From the NCBI GenBank assembly GCA_023428365.1, contig JAEYYQ010000506.1:1-8810 (forward strand): a stretch of 8,810 nt of DNA, written 5' to 3'. The first letter of the stretch is position 1; every line of letters begins with the position of its first letter. Under the pieces are notes generated by a model. That model made no database searches and had not been told where the DNA came from. It worked only from the letters and a program-made list of their open reading frames with translations. Source of the stretch: Pseudomonadota bacterium. GTDB lineage: Bacteria > Pseudomonadota > Alphaproteobacteria > Rhizobiales > Hyphomicrobiaceae. A program made the position numbers and the translations under genes. This document shows positions 1-6,537 of this stretch, piece after piece.

Positions 1-183
1 GGTCTGTGGATTGCATCAAACAGGTGTCGTTCTGCTGGAAGAGAATAGGCGGGACATGACCTTAAGAGGCCAGGGAGGGCAGTTCAAGGTTCGGCGGATG
101 GCAGCGCTCTGAAGCGGCATCTGCTGATCAGCTTGACGGGAGCACAACGGCAATCTGCCACCCACGCCTAAGTCGATCTGGGA
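1..183. other. left edge with no assignable gene
   Basis: No gene can be named here. Plus-strand frame 2 is open from the window edge to a TGA at 110-112, giving about 36 residues that could be the C-terminal end of a gene lying outside the window, but it is too short to recognise. The rest (113-183) is non-coding or belongs to the eroded 3' side of the neighbouring kinase fragment. Confidence 0.3.
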
Positions 184-774
184 TCATCGGAAAGGCGGAC
201 TTGGTTCTGATCCTCCCAGATGATTATCTTCAAGGCGGGCAGTACGCGGCAGTGTCGCTCCCGGAGGCGCTCGTGTGTTGAGCAACTGCTGCCCGGATCG
301 GTCATACAGAATAATGTTCCCAGCATATTTTCCAGTAGACGTCGCGGTCGCGGCATCCCGAGCCATCGCCTCAAAGATGCCGATATCGTCCTGCTGAAGA
401 AAGCGCGACTTAGCCAATATCTGGGCCACCTCAATGTAGCTTCTCAGTTCGCGGTCTATGGCCCGGGCGAGACTTTCAGCGTGGGCTGAGATTTCGTTTA
501 GTTCCTGCTGACGTCGCTGTTCGATGTAGGAATGCAGTCCGTAGGCGCCGATCAGCACGAAGGGAAGGAGTGATGTCAGCGTCACGAACCCCAGCAACTT
601 GGCAAGCGAAACATCTCTCTCCCTCAAGCTGGCCAAGTCTGATTTACTCCCTGGAAGCTCGGTGCCTTGACTGATTAACACGTCATATAAACAATCGATG
701 CGGCGCTTGGATGCCAGTCGACCTCGCAAGCGCTCCGTTCCCCGGTTCCACCGGAACGGCATCAGCCGCGTCAC
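184..774 (-). pseudogene. truncated sensor histidine kinase, N-terminal sensor part only
   Basis: The product is 196 residues and resembles the N-terminus of a membrane-bound sensor histidine kinase. Residues about 58-82 form one strong transmembrane segment (AKLLGFVTLTSLLPFVLIG). A helical extracytoplasmic stretch with the pattern SLARAIDRELRSYIEVAQIL follows, then NIILYDRSGQQLLNTRAP and GATLPRT, a signature common in the periplasmic sensor region of rhizobial kinases. After about residue 178 the likeness stops and the frame ends 18 residues later. The second transmembrane helix, the H-box phosphoacceptor domain and the ATPase domain are all absent, and the other two minus-strand frames do not supply them. 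The GTG start at 774 is uncertain; family-like sequence begins only near residue 50. With no kinase domain it cannot phosphorylate a response regulator, so I read it as a gene remnant. A small stand-alone sensor protein is possible but less likely. Confidence 0.6.
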
Positions 775-986
775 CGCGGGTACAATCTCCGTGCTCCCAT
801 GGGTGGCAATGCTGGTCTTGTCGAGACTGACGAGACGATCTATGACCCGCGCCTCAACTCAATCTAAGGCTCAAACAAGAAAACACTAACTCAGTCCAGC
901 TTGAGGTTGAGAGACCGGCAAGAGTTGAGATGGCTTCTAGGAAGGTCGCCGCATCGCATACAAACGAAGCTATCCGGGCCTATAAG
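775..986. other. intergenic region between kinase remnant and HEPN-like gene
   Basis: No gene, convincing terminator or repeat is seen in these roughly 210 bases. The promoter of the kinase remnant would lie at the left side. The stretch just downstream of the HEPN-like gene shows no hairpin followed by a T-run on the minus strand. Confidence 0.3.
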
Positions 987-1838
987 CTAAGTCTTCTCCT
1001 TTAGCTTCAATTTCGTCGATATGATTTCCATGAAGCTGCGCACGTGATCTAGAACCTTTATGGCGTCGCTCGCATCATACTGCTCGCGTCCGTGCGCTAT
1101 ATGGTTGCGCCAAGCATGCTCGAAGAACTTGAATTCTAGGGCTGCTTCTCCGCAGCCTTCCAGCATTTCATGCTCTCGTTTCGCCGCAGCGCGGGTAAGG
1201 GGCTTGGTTCCTTTGGGAGGCCTGGCCAGCACTTCGCGCCTCGTACTGATAGCTTCCCGAATTTCCCCAATGATGTTTTGCCAAGTTGGTCGCTGCTTGG
1301 CGTGTTTTATCTTCAGCCGGTGAGCCAACAGGGGCAAGCCGCATTCGAGGATCATCATTGAATGGTAGATACTTGCGCGATCCTGACCGAGTGCATAGCA
1401 ATCAACTGAGGCCAAAATATCAGACTTGGCAGACGGGAATGCTGTATAAACCGCCAACCAGTCCTCGGGTACGCGTCGCAGAAGCAATGCCCGATCGCGC
1501 GGGTAATGATAAAAGAAGTGATGGTCTAGTTCTGTTTTGATGGTCTCACGAATTGTCGCAATCTTGCTGGCGATTTTCGCCTGCGAGTATTCGCCAGCGT
1601 ATTTCAATGTTGTTTCTAGAGATCGGATTTGGTCGTCGAGAACATAAGACTCTAGAGGGGCTACCAGCCGCTTAATTGCCTCTAATGTTTCGGTGATATT
1701 ACGGACAATATTAATCCATTCGTCATTCGGCTGAAGCGCCATCATAGCATTGCGCATTAGGGGGCGGCGTACGCTCCCCTCCAACAACTCCAAGATGTGC
1801 AAATTGCTAATGAAACTGCCGACGCTGGTGTTGATCAT
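987..1838 (-). CDS. hypothetical protein with C-terminal HEPN-like domain
   Basis: This encodes a 283-residue, mostly helical, soluble protein with no signal peptide or membrane segment. I do not recognise a named family, but the C-terminal half looks like a HEPN (higher eukaryote and prokaryote nucleotide-binding) domain. A helix at about 139-173 reads AKSDILASVDCYALGQDRAS and continues IYHSMMILECGLPLLA, the usual first HEPN helix. Near the end, R244-N-H-I-A-H249 gives the R-x4-H motif that forms the RNase centre of active HEPN proteins. The N-terminal 130 residues are helical, with a charged stretch near 80-105, and their role is unknown. Many HEPN proteins are ribonucleases in toxin-antitoxin, abortive-infection or defence systems, but no nucleotidyltransferase (MNT) partner is next to it. 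Its base composition seems less GC-rich than the antiporter genes, hinting at transfer. The ATG at 1838 has GGGA only 2-3 bases upstream; ATG codons at residues 28, 32 and 33 are alternatives. Confidence 0.6.
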   Translation of the reverse strand: MINTSVGSFISNLHILELLEGSVRRPLMRNAMMALQPNDEWINIVRNITETLEAIKRLVAPLESYVLDDQIRSLETTLKYAGEYSQAKIASKIATIRETIKTELDHHFFYHYPRDRALLLRRVPEDWLAVYTAFPSAKSDILASVDCYALGQDRASIYHSMMILECGLPLLAHRLKIKHAKQRPTWQNIIGEIREAISTRREVLARPPKGTKPLTRAAAKREHEMLEGCGEAALEFKFFEHAWRNHIAHGREQYDASDAIKVLDHVRSFMEIISTKLKLKEKT

Positions 1839-2209
1839 GTCCCACAGGGCTCACAAGCCCGAAGGGAAGCAAATCTGGCGGCGACGGGCGAGGCGCAATC
1901 TGTTGCACAGCCTACCCTCGATCGCCTGGGTTGGACAAGATAGTGCTGAGCATGATGAGGGAAAAACAGGAACTAACGACGGATCGCATCGACGTTGCGG
2001 GGCTGGGACTAGAGATTACACATGAGGCAATCGTTAACATGAAACGAAGCCCGCGCCCGAGCATTTCCGTCGCAGCGCAAGGGAGGATACTGGATCAGAA
2101 CCCAGCGGATCGTGGAGCTTGAGCGAACCATCCGTCGCGCCTGGTTGCTGCTCGGTGGCTGCAATGCCCCAAATACAGTGCTGGCGCTACTGCCGCAGCG
2201 GCCAACTGC
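1839..2209. other. gene-poor stretch upstream of HEPN-like gene
   Basis: About 370 bases with no gene I can support. A TTG-started 63-codon plus-strand frame (1931-2122) is open but matches nothing I know and lacks a clear Shine-Dalgarno. The promoter of the minus-strand HEPN-like gene should lie at the left end. A small perfect hairpin (GGGCT, loop CACA, AGCCC) at 1847-1860 falls inside its presumed leader. No inverted-repeat ends or transposase remnants were recognised. Confidence 0.35.
1847..1860 (-). repeat. small perfect inverted repeat in HEPN gene leader
   Basis: On the minus strand the sequence is GGGCTTGTGAGCCC, a 5-bp stem with a 4-base loop, ending 8 bases before the ATG of the HEPN-like gene. 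It lies immediately upstream of the weak GTGGGA ribosome-binding sequence. It could affect translation start or be an operator half, but a stem this short can arise by chance. Confidence 0.25.
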
Positions 2210-2458
2210 TTGAAGCGGCTGATGGGCGGTTACGAAGCTAACCAGAAACTCCGCGCTTCCAATGCCGTTTCCTTCCACGACGTCTTTAACCCCGCCGACG
2301 AGAGACTTCGCGCCCACGCCTTCACCAGCGACGATGGAAAGTTTCTCGGCTTCTCGCGCGATCCGGCAGGCTCCGACCTGCCGCTGGGCACCGGCGTTTC
2401 GCGTTGGCAGCACTATGCGGCATTTGATCTCGGCGCGCACCGGAATACGCCACTGTGA
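2210..2458 (+). CDS. hypothetical ORF, possibly a gene remnant
   Basis: An 82-codon frame with a TTG start. Codon third positions are mostly G or C and the peptide has a protein-like composition (for example FHDVFNPADERL and KFLGFSRDPAG, with a C-terminal RWQHYAAFDLG), so it may be real coding sequence or the remains of it. There is no transmembrane segment, signal peptide or motif that I can name. The TTG start is weak and no good Shine-Dalgarno precedes it; ATG at 2222 is an alternative. The open frame extends upstream in-frame to a stop at 2120-2122 without a better start. It ends 138 bases before ptsN. A minus-strand frame also covers this region, so the coding strand is not certain. Confidence 0.25.
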   Translation: MKRLMGGYEANQKLRASNAVSFHDVFNPADERLRAHAFTSDDGKFLGFSRDPAGSDLPLGTGVSRWQHYAAFDLGAHRNTPL

Positions 2459-2483
2459 ACCAGGGCAAGGCCTCCGTGCCCGC

Positions 2484-2498
2484 GCTCGTGTGACGAGC
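2484..2498. repeat. 15-base palindrome upstream of ptsN
   Basis: GCTCGT-GTG-ACGAGC is a perfect 6-bp inverted repeat with a 3-base centre, located about 100 bases before the ptsN start in a non-coding gap. No T-run follows on the plus strand, so it is not an intrinsic terminator. It has the size and symmetry of an operator for a dimeric regulator, but there is no direct evidence of binding. Confidence 0.3.
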
Positions 2499-2585
2499 AC
2501 CAATAGTCGCAGAACTCTCGTGGACGTCTTAATAGGCTGCGTCGCCAAGAAGCTTATAACATTACCATGCGCTACTCTTGTCTCC

Positions 2586-2590
2586 GGGAG
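2586..2590 (+). promoter_or_regulatory. Shine-Dalgarno site that sets the ptsN start
   Basis: GGGAG lies six bases before the ATG at 2597. The in-frame upstream ATG at 2567 has no comparable site, so the 2597 start is preferred. Confidence 0.6.
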
Positions 2591-2596
2591 ACACAA

Positions 2597-3049
2597 ATGG
2601 TCGAACCTACACGTCTTGCTACGATCCTTCGCGATGACGATGTGCTGTTGGATTCGCCGCTCCGCACCAAGGCTGCGCTTCTTGCTGCCGCAGCAGTGCA
2701 TCTTGGCCGATCGACGGGCATCGCCGACCACGTCCTTCTGAAAGCCTTGACGGACCGCGAAAAGCTTGGTTCGACAGCGATCGGCCGCGGAACCGCCGTT
2801 CCGCACGCGAGAATGGACGGCCTGGTTGCGCCTGCGGCGGTTTTCTTTCGGCTCTTACAGCCGATCAGATTCGAGGCATCGGATAACGAGCCCGTTGATC
2901 TCGTGCTCGTCGTAGTCTGGCCCAGCGACAGGAAAAGCGGACTGCTCGTGACATTGGGAGCACTGTGCCGAACGCTGCGCGCAGATCCACTGTTGCAGGA
3001 GATCCGGCGCGCGTCGAGCCGCGAAAAAGTCCGGCAACTTCTCGGCTAG
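2597..3049 (+). CDS. ptsN: PTS EIIA domain protein, PtsN (EIIA-Ntr)-like
   Basis: This is a 150-residue single-domain cytoplasmic protein of the PTS EIIA type 2 (fructose/nitrogen) family. The family signature is clear: LLKALTDREKLGSTAIGRG leads into TAVPHARMDGL, with the phosphorylatable histidine at residue 70 (E. coli PtsN uses His73). Next come a PIRFEASDNEPVDLVLVVV strand region and an L-x-TLGALCRTLRAD helix; the length matches PtsN. In the PTS-Ntr relay, phosphate passes from PtsP to PtsO (NPr) to EIIA-Ntr, which regulates rather than transports; known targets include the K+ systems TrkA and KdpD. It lies upstream of the K+/Na+ antiporter genes on the same strand, with a 225-base gap to phaAB. 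No membrane EIIB/EIIC partners, ptsO or rpoN are beside it, so it may be a second, dedicated paralogue rather than the canonical ptsN copy. Start chosen by its Shine-Dalgarno; ATG at 2567 would add 10 residues. Confidence 0.88.
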   Translation: MVEPTRLATILRDDDVLLDSPLRTKAALLAAAAVHLGRSTGIADHVLLKALTDREKLGSTAIGRGTAVPHARMDGLVAPAAVFFRLLQPIRFEASDNEPVDLVLVVVWPSDRKSGLLVTLGALCRTLRADPLLQEIRRASSREKVRQLLG

Positions 3050-3090
3050 ACATTGCCGCAAGTGACGTGAAGTTACGCTGGGAGCTAACA

Positions 3091-3129
3091 ATGACATTTG
3101 CCGAGGGCGCAGCCGCGACGCTAAGCTAG
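3091..3129 (+). CDS. possible 12-residue leader peptide upstream of phaAB
   Basis: ATG at 3091 opens a short frame encoding MTFAEGAAATLS and ending in TAG at 3127-3129. GGGAG at 3080-3084 sits six bases before the ATG, the same site and spacing as used by ptsN. It lies in the gap between ptsN and phaAB, ahead of a potential hairpin (3148-3176). It could be a translated leader influencing phaAB expression, or chance. The peptide has no run of a single regulatory amino acid, though four of twelve residues are alanine. Confidence 0.3.
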   Translation: MTFAEGAAATLS

Positions 3130-3147
3130 GATATCTGCACACAGTAA

Positions 3148-3176
3148 CCTCGACGACGTCCTGGTAGCCAGCGAGG
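3148..3176 (+). other. possible RNA hairpin in the phaAB leader
   Basis: CCTCG (3148-3152) can pair with CGAGG (3172-3176) and CTGG (3161-3164) with CCAG (3168-3171) around a TAG loop, leaving an 8-base bulge on the 5' side. No T-run follows, so it is not a classical terminator. It lies between the short leader ORF and the phaAB start. Confidence 0.25.
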
Positions 3177-3274
3177 CGTGGCGACCCGGCGTAGGCAGGG
3201 ATTGGGTGACATCGGAGGATACGGTTGTAGGCGTCGGGCCGCTGCCGTCAAATGCGAAAGGTTGCCTGACGCGC

Positions 3275-6193
3275 ATGTCGACCGACATCGTTCTGCTTAC
3301 CAGCCTGGTCGTATTGCCGTTCGCGGTCAGCCTGCTGGCAGCATTTCTTCCGACCAATGCCCGAAATGTCGAAGCATGGCTCGCAGCGGGTGTTGCGTTG
3401 GCAGAGCTCGTCATCGCCGCCTGCTTTTTTCGACCCATCGCTCGAGGTACGGTCGTTCGCGCCGAATTCGAGTGGATGCCTCAGCAGGGGTTAAACTTCG
3501 TCCTGCGGCTTGACGGCTTCGCCTGGAGTTTTGTGGTTCTTGTCTGCGCGATCGGTCTGCTCGTGATCCTCTATGCGCGCTACTATATGTCTCCTGCAGA
3601 TCCGGTGCCGCGGTTCTTTTCCTTTCTGCTGGGATTCATGGGCGCGATGCTCGGCATTGTCGTGTCCGGGAATCTGCTGCAGATTGTCTTCTTCTGGGAA
3701 CTCACTAGTCTCTATTCGTTCCTCCTCATCTCCTATTGGCACCATAACCAGAGCGCCCGCGATGGAGCACGCATCACGTTGACGGTAACGGCGATGGGGG
3801 GTCTATCCCTGCTTGCGGGGATGCTCATTCTCGGCCAGATCGTGGGCAGTTACGACTTGGACGTGGTGCTCCGGTCAGCGGATACCGTCGTCGCCCACCG
3901 CCTATATCTGGTAACGCTCCTGCTGATCGCTATCGGTGTGCTAACGAAGAGCGCGCAGTTCCCCTTCCATTTCTGGCTGCCGCGTGCCATGGCAGCCCCT
4001 ACACCCGTTTCGGCCTATCTGCATTCGGCGGCCATGGTCAAAGCGGGTGTTTTTCTGCTAGCTCGACTTTGGCCAGTGATGGCCGGACATGAATACTGGT
4101 TCTGGATTTTCACGCCTCTTGGCGCCGCAACACTGCTTCTCGGCGCTTTTCTGGCCCTCTTCCAGCAGGATCTCAAAGGTCTGCTTGCCTATTCGACGAT
4201 GAGTCATCTCGGGCTGATCACGCTGCTACTCGGCCTCGGCAGCCCGTTGGCGGCAGTGGCGGCCATCTTCCACATCATGAACCATGCGACCTTCAAGGCC
4301 TCATTGTTCATGGCAGCAGGGATCATCGACCATGAGGCCGGGACTCGCGACATCCGCCGACTGGGTGGTCTCTATCACGCGATGCCGATCACGGCCATCC
4401 TGGCGATGGTGGCTGCCGCGGCGATGGCGGGCGTGCCGCTGTTAAACGGGTTCCTTTCCAAGGAGATGTTTTTTGCCGAGACGATCGAGATGCATATCGC
4501 CTCAGCACTGGATGATGCGCTGCCCTATCTCGCCACACTCGCCAGTATGTTCAGCGTGGCGTATTCGCTTCGCCTGATCCATCAGGTGTTTTTTGGTCCG
4601 CCAGCGGCAGATCTGCCGCGCGAGCCTCACGATCCCGTTGCTTGGATGCTGTTGCCGATCGGTTTCCTCGTGCTCACGTGCATTCTCGTTGGCATTGCGC
4701 CGCAGGCAACAGTCGGCGGTTTTCTCCACATTGCCGTACTGGCTGCTCTGGGCGAGGCGACCCCGGAGTACAGTTTGGCCGTGTGGCATGGCTTCACGCC
4801 GGCGTTGTGGATGAGTCTCCTTGCCATGATCGGCGGGGTCGCGATCTACGCGATCATGCAGCCCTATCTTTCAGGCAATATCGAAGGCGCACCGATCCTG
4901 CGCCGGCTGAAAGGGCAGCGCATTTTTGAGCGCGCCGTGGCGATCGTGTCGTGGCGTGGCGCGAAGCGGCTCGTGCAGTCATTGGGTTCGACCCGGCTCC
5001 AGCCGCAGGTCGTGCTTCTGCTTTGTGTCACGATGCTCGCCGCGATCTGGCCGCTACACAAGGGATTGATCGACGTTCGACTCCCGAGGCTGAATGAGAT
5101 CGATATCAGTTTCCTGCTCGTCTGGATCGTCGGGTGCTTTTGTGCTTTGGGCGCCGCGCAACAAGCTAAGTTTCACCGGTTTGCGGCCGTGATCCTGATG
5201 GGCGGAGCCGGGCTTTCAGTCTGCGTGACCTTTGCGTGGGCCTCCGCGCCGGATCTGGCGCTGACCCAGTTGCTGGTCGAATTCGTGACCACCGTGCTAC
5301 TGCTGCTCGGTCTGCGGTGGCTGCCGAACCGGCGGCCGGAGGCAAGCAGGCCTGCGAACATCGCCATTCTTGCACGGCGATTTCGCGATTTCGCGATCGC
5401 AGTCGTTGGTGGTGCGAGTATTGCGGCTCTGTCCTATGCAGTCATGTCGCGGCCCCAGGGTCACAGCATCTCAGGCAACTTTCTCGATAAAGCCTACACG
5501 GAAGGCGGAGGACGGAATGTGGTCAACGTTATTCTTGTCGATTTTAGAGGCTTCGATACGCTCGGCGAGATCACCGTCCTTGGGGTTGTCGCCATCTCTG
5601 TCTACGCCCTGCTCCGTCGCTTTCGCCCGGCACGTGACAGCGTGGTGCTACCGGAGCAGAAGCGTTTTCAGAACCTCTTCGATGTCGAGCACGGGATATC
5701 GAGCAAGACCCCGATCTCCGCACACTACATGATCGTTCCCGGCCTCATCATGCGGCTCCTGTTTCCGGTCGTCGCAATGATGGCGATGTTTCTGTTCTTA
5801 CGCGGCCACGATCTACCGGGCGGCGGTTTCGTGGCCGGACTGACGTTTGCCATCGCCTTCATTCTTCAATACATGGCGGGAGGCGCGCGATGGGTGGAGG
5901 CACGGCTGACGGTGCTGCCGGTACGCTGGATAGGCTTTGGTCTGCTGGCGGCCGGAGGTACGGGCATCGGGGCAGCCTTCTTCGGCCGCCCTTTCCTCTC
6001 CTCCTCCTTCCAGTACGTGGACCTTCCGATTCTGGGTCGGTTGCCCATGGCCTCCGCCCTGTTGTTCGATCTTGGCGTCTTCGCTCTGGTTCTCGGAGCC
6101 CCTGTCCTGGTCCTCATCGCCCTTGCACATCAGTCGCTTCGTATCAGCCGCACCACCAGCAAGGCTACACAACGCGCGGAAGAAGCAATCTGA
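3275..6193 (+). CDS. phaAB: Pha/Mrp antiporter fused subunit A-B (PhaAB)
   Basis: This 972-residue polytopic inner-membrane protein is the large subunit of the Mrp-type (CPA3) cation/proton antiporter, in which A and B are fused as in group 2 systems. Residues about 65-430 are homologous to NuoL/ND5 of complex I. They include the membrane glutamate E142 in FFWELTSLYSFLLISYW, K225 in TKSAQFPFHFWLP, the AYLHSAAMVKAGVFLLAR helix with K256, and K301 in DLKGLLAYST. The C-terminal part has an MbhD/DUF4040-like segment (APDLALTQLLVEFVTTVLLL, about 659-678), an MbhE-like segment (VDFRGFDTLGEITVLG, 755-770) and the MnhB domain (about 815-955, with FLRGHDLPGGGFVAGL). All key features are present, so it looks functional. 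The ATG at 3275 begins just before the first helix, but its only purine-rich site (GAAAGG, 13 bases away) is poor. An in-frame GTG at 3206, five bases after GCAGGG, would add 23 residues. The stop overlaps phaC by one base. Confidence 0.95.
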   Translation: MSTDIVLLTSLVVLPFAVSLLAAFLPTNARNVEAWLAAGVALAELVIAACFFRPIARGTVVRAEFEWMPQQGLNFVLRLDGFAWSFVVLVCAIGLLVILYARYYMSPADPVPRFFSFLLGFMGAMLGIVVSGNLLQIVFFWELTSLYSFLLISYWHHNQSARDGARITLTVTAMGGLSLLAGMLILGQIVGSYDLDVVLRSADTVVAHRLYLVTLLLIAIGVLTKSAQFPFHFWLPRAMAAPTPVSAYLHSAAMVKAGVFLLARLWPVMAGHEYWFWIFTPLGAATLLLGAFLALFQQDLKGLLAYSTMSHLGLITLLLGLGSPLAAVAAIFHIMNHATFKASLFMAAGIIDHEAGTRDIRRLGGLYHAMPITAILAMVAAAAMAGVPLLNGFLSKEMFFAETIEMHIASALDDALPYLATLASMFSVAYSLRLIHQVFFGPPAADLPREPHDPVAWMLLPIGFLVLTCILVGIAPQATVGGFLHIAVLAALGEATPEYSLAVWHGFTPALWMSLLAMIGGVAIYAIMQPYLSGNIEGAPILRRLKGQRIFERAVAIVSWRGAKRLVQSLGSTRLQPQVVLLLCVTMLAAIWPLHKGLIDVRLPRLNEIDISFLLVWIVGCFCALGAAQQAKFHRFAAVILMGGAGLSVCVTFAWASAPDLALTQLLVEFVTTVLLLLGLRWLPNRRPEASRPANIAILARRFRDFAIAVVGGASIAALSYAVMSRPQGHSISGNFLDKAYTEGGGRNVVNVILVDFRGFDTLGEITVLGVVAISVYALLRRFRPARDSVVLPEQKRFQNLFDVEHGISSKTPISAHYMIVPGLIMRLLFPVVAMMAMFLFLRGHDLPGGGFVAGLTFAIAFILQYMAGGARWVEARLTVLPVRWIGFGLLAAGGTGIGAAFFGRPFLSSSFQYVDLPILGRLPMASALLFDLGVFALVLGAPVLVLIALAHQSLRISRTTSKATQRAEEAI

Positions 6194-6537
6194 TGGAGCT
6201 TGTTATCTCCATATCCATCGGCGTGCTTGCGGGATCGGGATTGTGGCTTCATTTACGTCCACGAACCTTCCAGGTGATCATCGGGCTGTCGCTGCTGTCG
6301 TACGCGGTCAACCTCTTTATCTTCGGCATGGGACGCCTGCGCGTTGGCGCACCGCCGGTTCTGGATCCGGCAGTTCCCGCCGATCTTGCGCACTATGCCG
6401 ATCCGTTACCTCAGGCCCTCGTGCTGACCGCCATCGTCATCAACTTCGCGATGACGGCGCTGTTTCTTGTGGTCCTCCTCGCGGCGCGGGGACTTTCCGG
6501 CAGTGATCATGTCGATAGCGCGGAGCGGGGTCCGTGA
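6193..6537 (+). CDS. phaC: Pha/Mrp antiporter subunit C (PhaC)
   Basis: A 114-residue membrane protein with three predicted helices (about 3-19, 26-47 and 75-98), homologous to NuoK/ND4L of complex I. Diagnostic stretches are RPRTFQVIIGLSLLSYAVNL and PLPQALVLTAIVINFAMTAL, both highly typical of MrpC/MnhC. At the place of the NuoK TM2 glutamate this protein has a serine (about Ser33), as expected for Mrp C subunits rather than a defect. It packs between the A and D subunits in the complex. The ATG overlaps the phaAB stop (TGATG). A GGAAG about 10 bases upstream, inside phaAB, can serve as ribosome-binding site. The length is normal for the family. Confidence 0.95.
   Translation: MELVISISIGVLAGSGLWLHLRPRTFQVIIGLSLLSYAVNLFIFGMGRLRVGAPPVLDPAVPADLAHYADPLPQALVLTAIVINFAMTALFLVVLLAARGLSGSDHVDSAERGP

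Noticed and set aside
168..434. Minus-strand frame overlapping the kinase fragment, considered as a frameshifted continuation of the kinase
   Set aside because: Its sequence past the break does not contain the expected second membrane helix, HAMP or kinase motifs, so a simple frameshift does not restore the gene.
1931..2122. 63-codon plus-strand frame with TTG start
   Set aside because: No family likeness, weak start codon and no clear Shine-Dalgarno.
2181..2200. Resemblance to a sigma-54 promoter (TGGC...TGC) upstream of ptsN
   Set aside because: Spacing between the GG and GC elements is wrong and it lies about 400 bases from ptsN.
1..2596. Search for insertion sequence ends, tRNA genes, attachment sites and CRISPR repeats in the accessory-looking left part
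   Set aside because: No transposase motif, terminal inverted repeat, cloverleaf or regularly spaced repeat was found by eye.
2567..2596. Alternative ptsN start at the ATG at 2567
   Set aside because: No Shine-Dalgarno precedes it, whereas GGGAG is ideally placed for the ATG at 2597, and the extra residues are not family-like.
2009..2806. Long minus-strand open frame (265 codons)
   Set aside because: It overlaps the first half of the secure ptsN gene in antisense, has low-complexity Arg/Cys-rich composition and no recognisable domain; high GC makes such shadow frames common.
5813..6172. Minus-strand frames opposite the end of phaAB
   Set aside because: They are antisense to the conserved MnhB domain, with charged, repetitive composition and no independent support.
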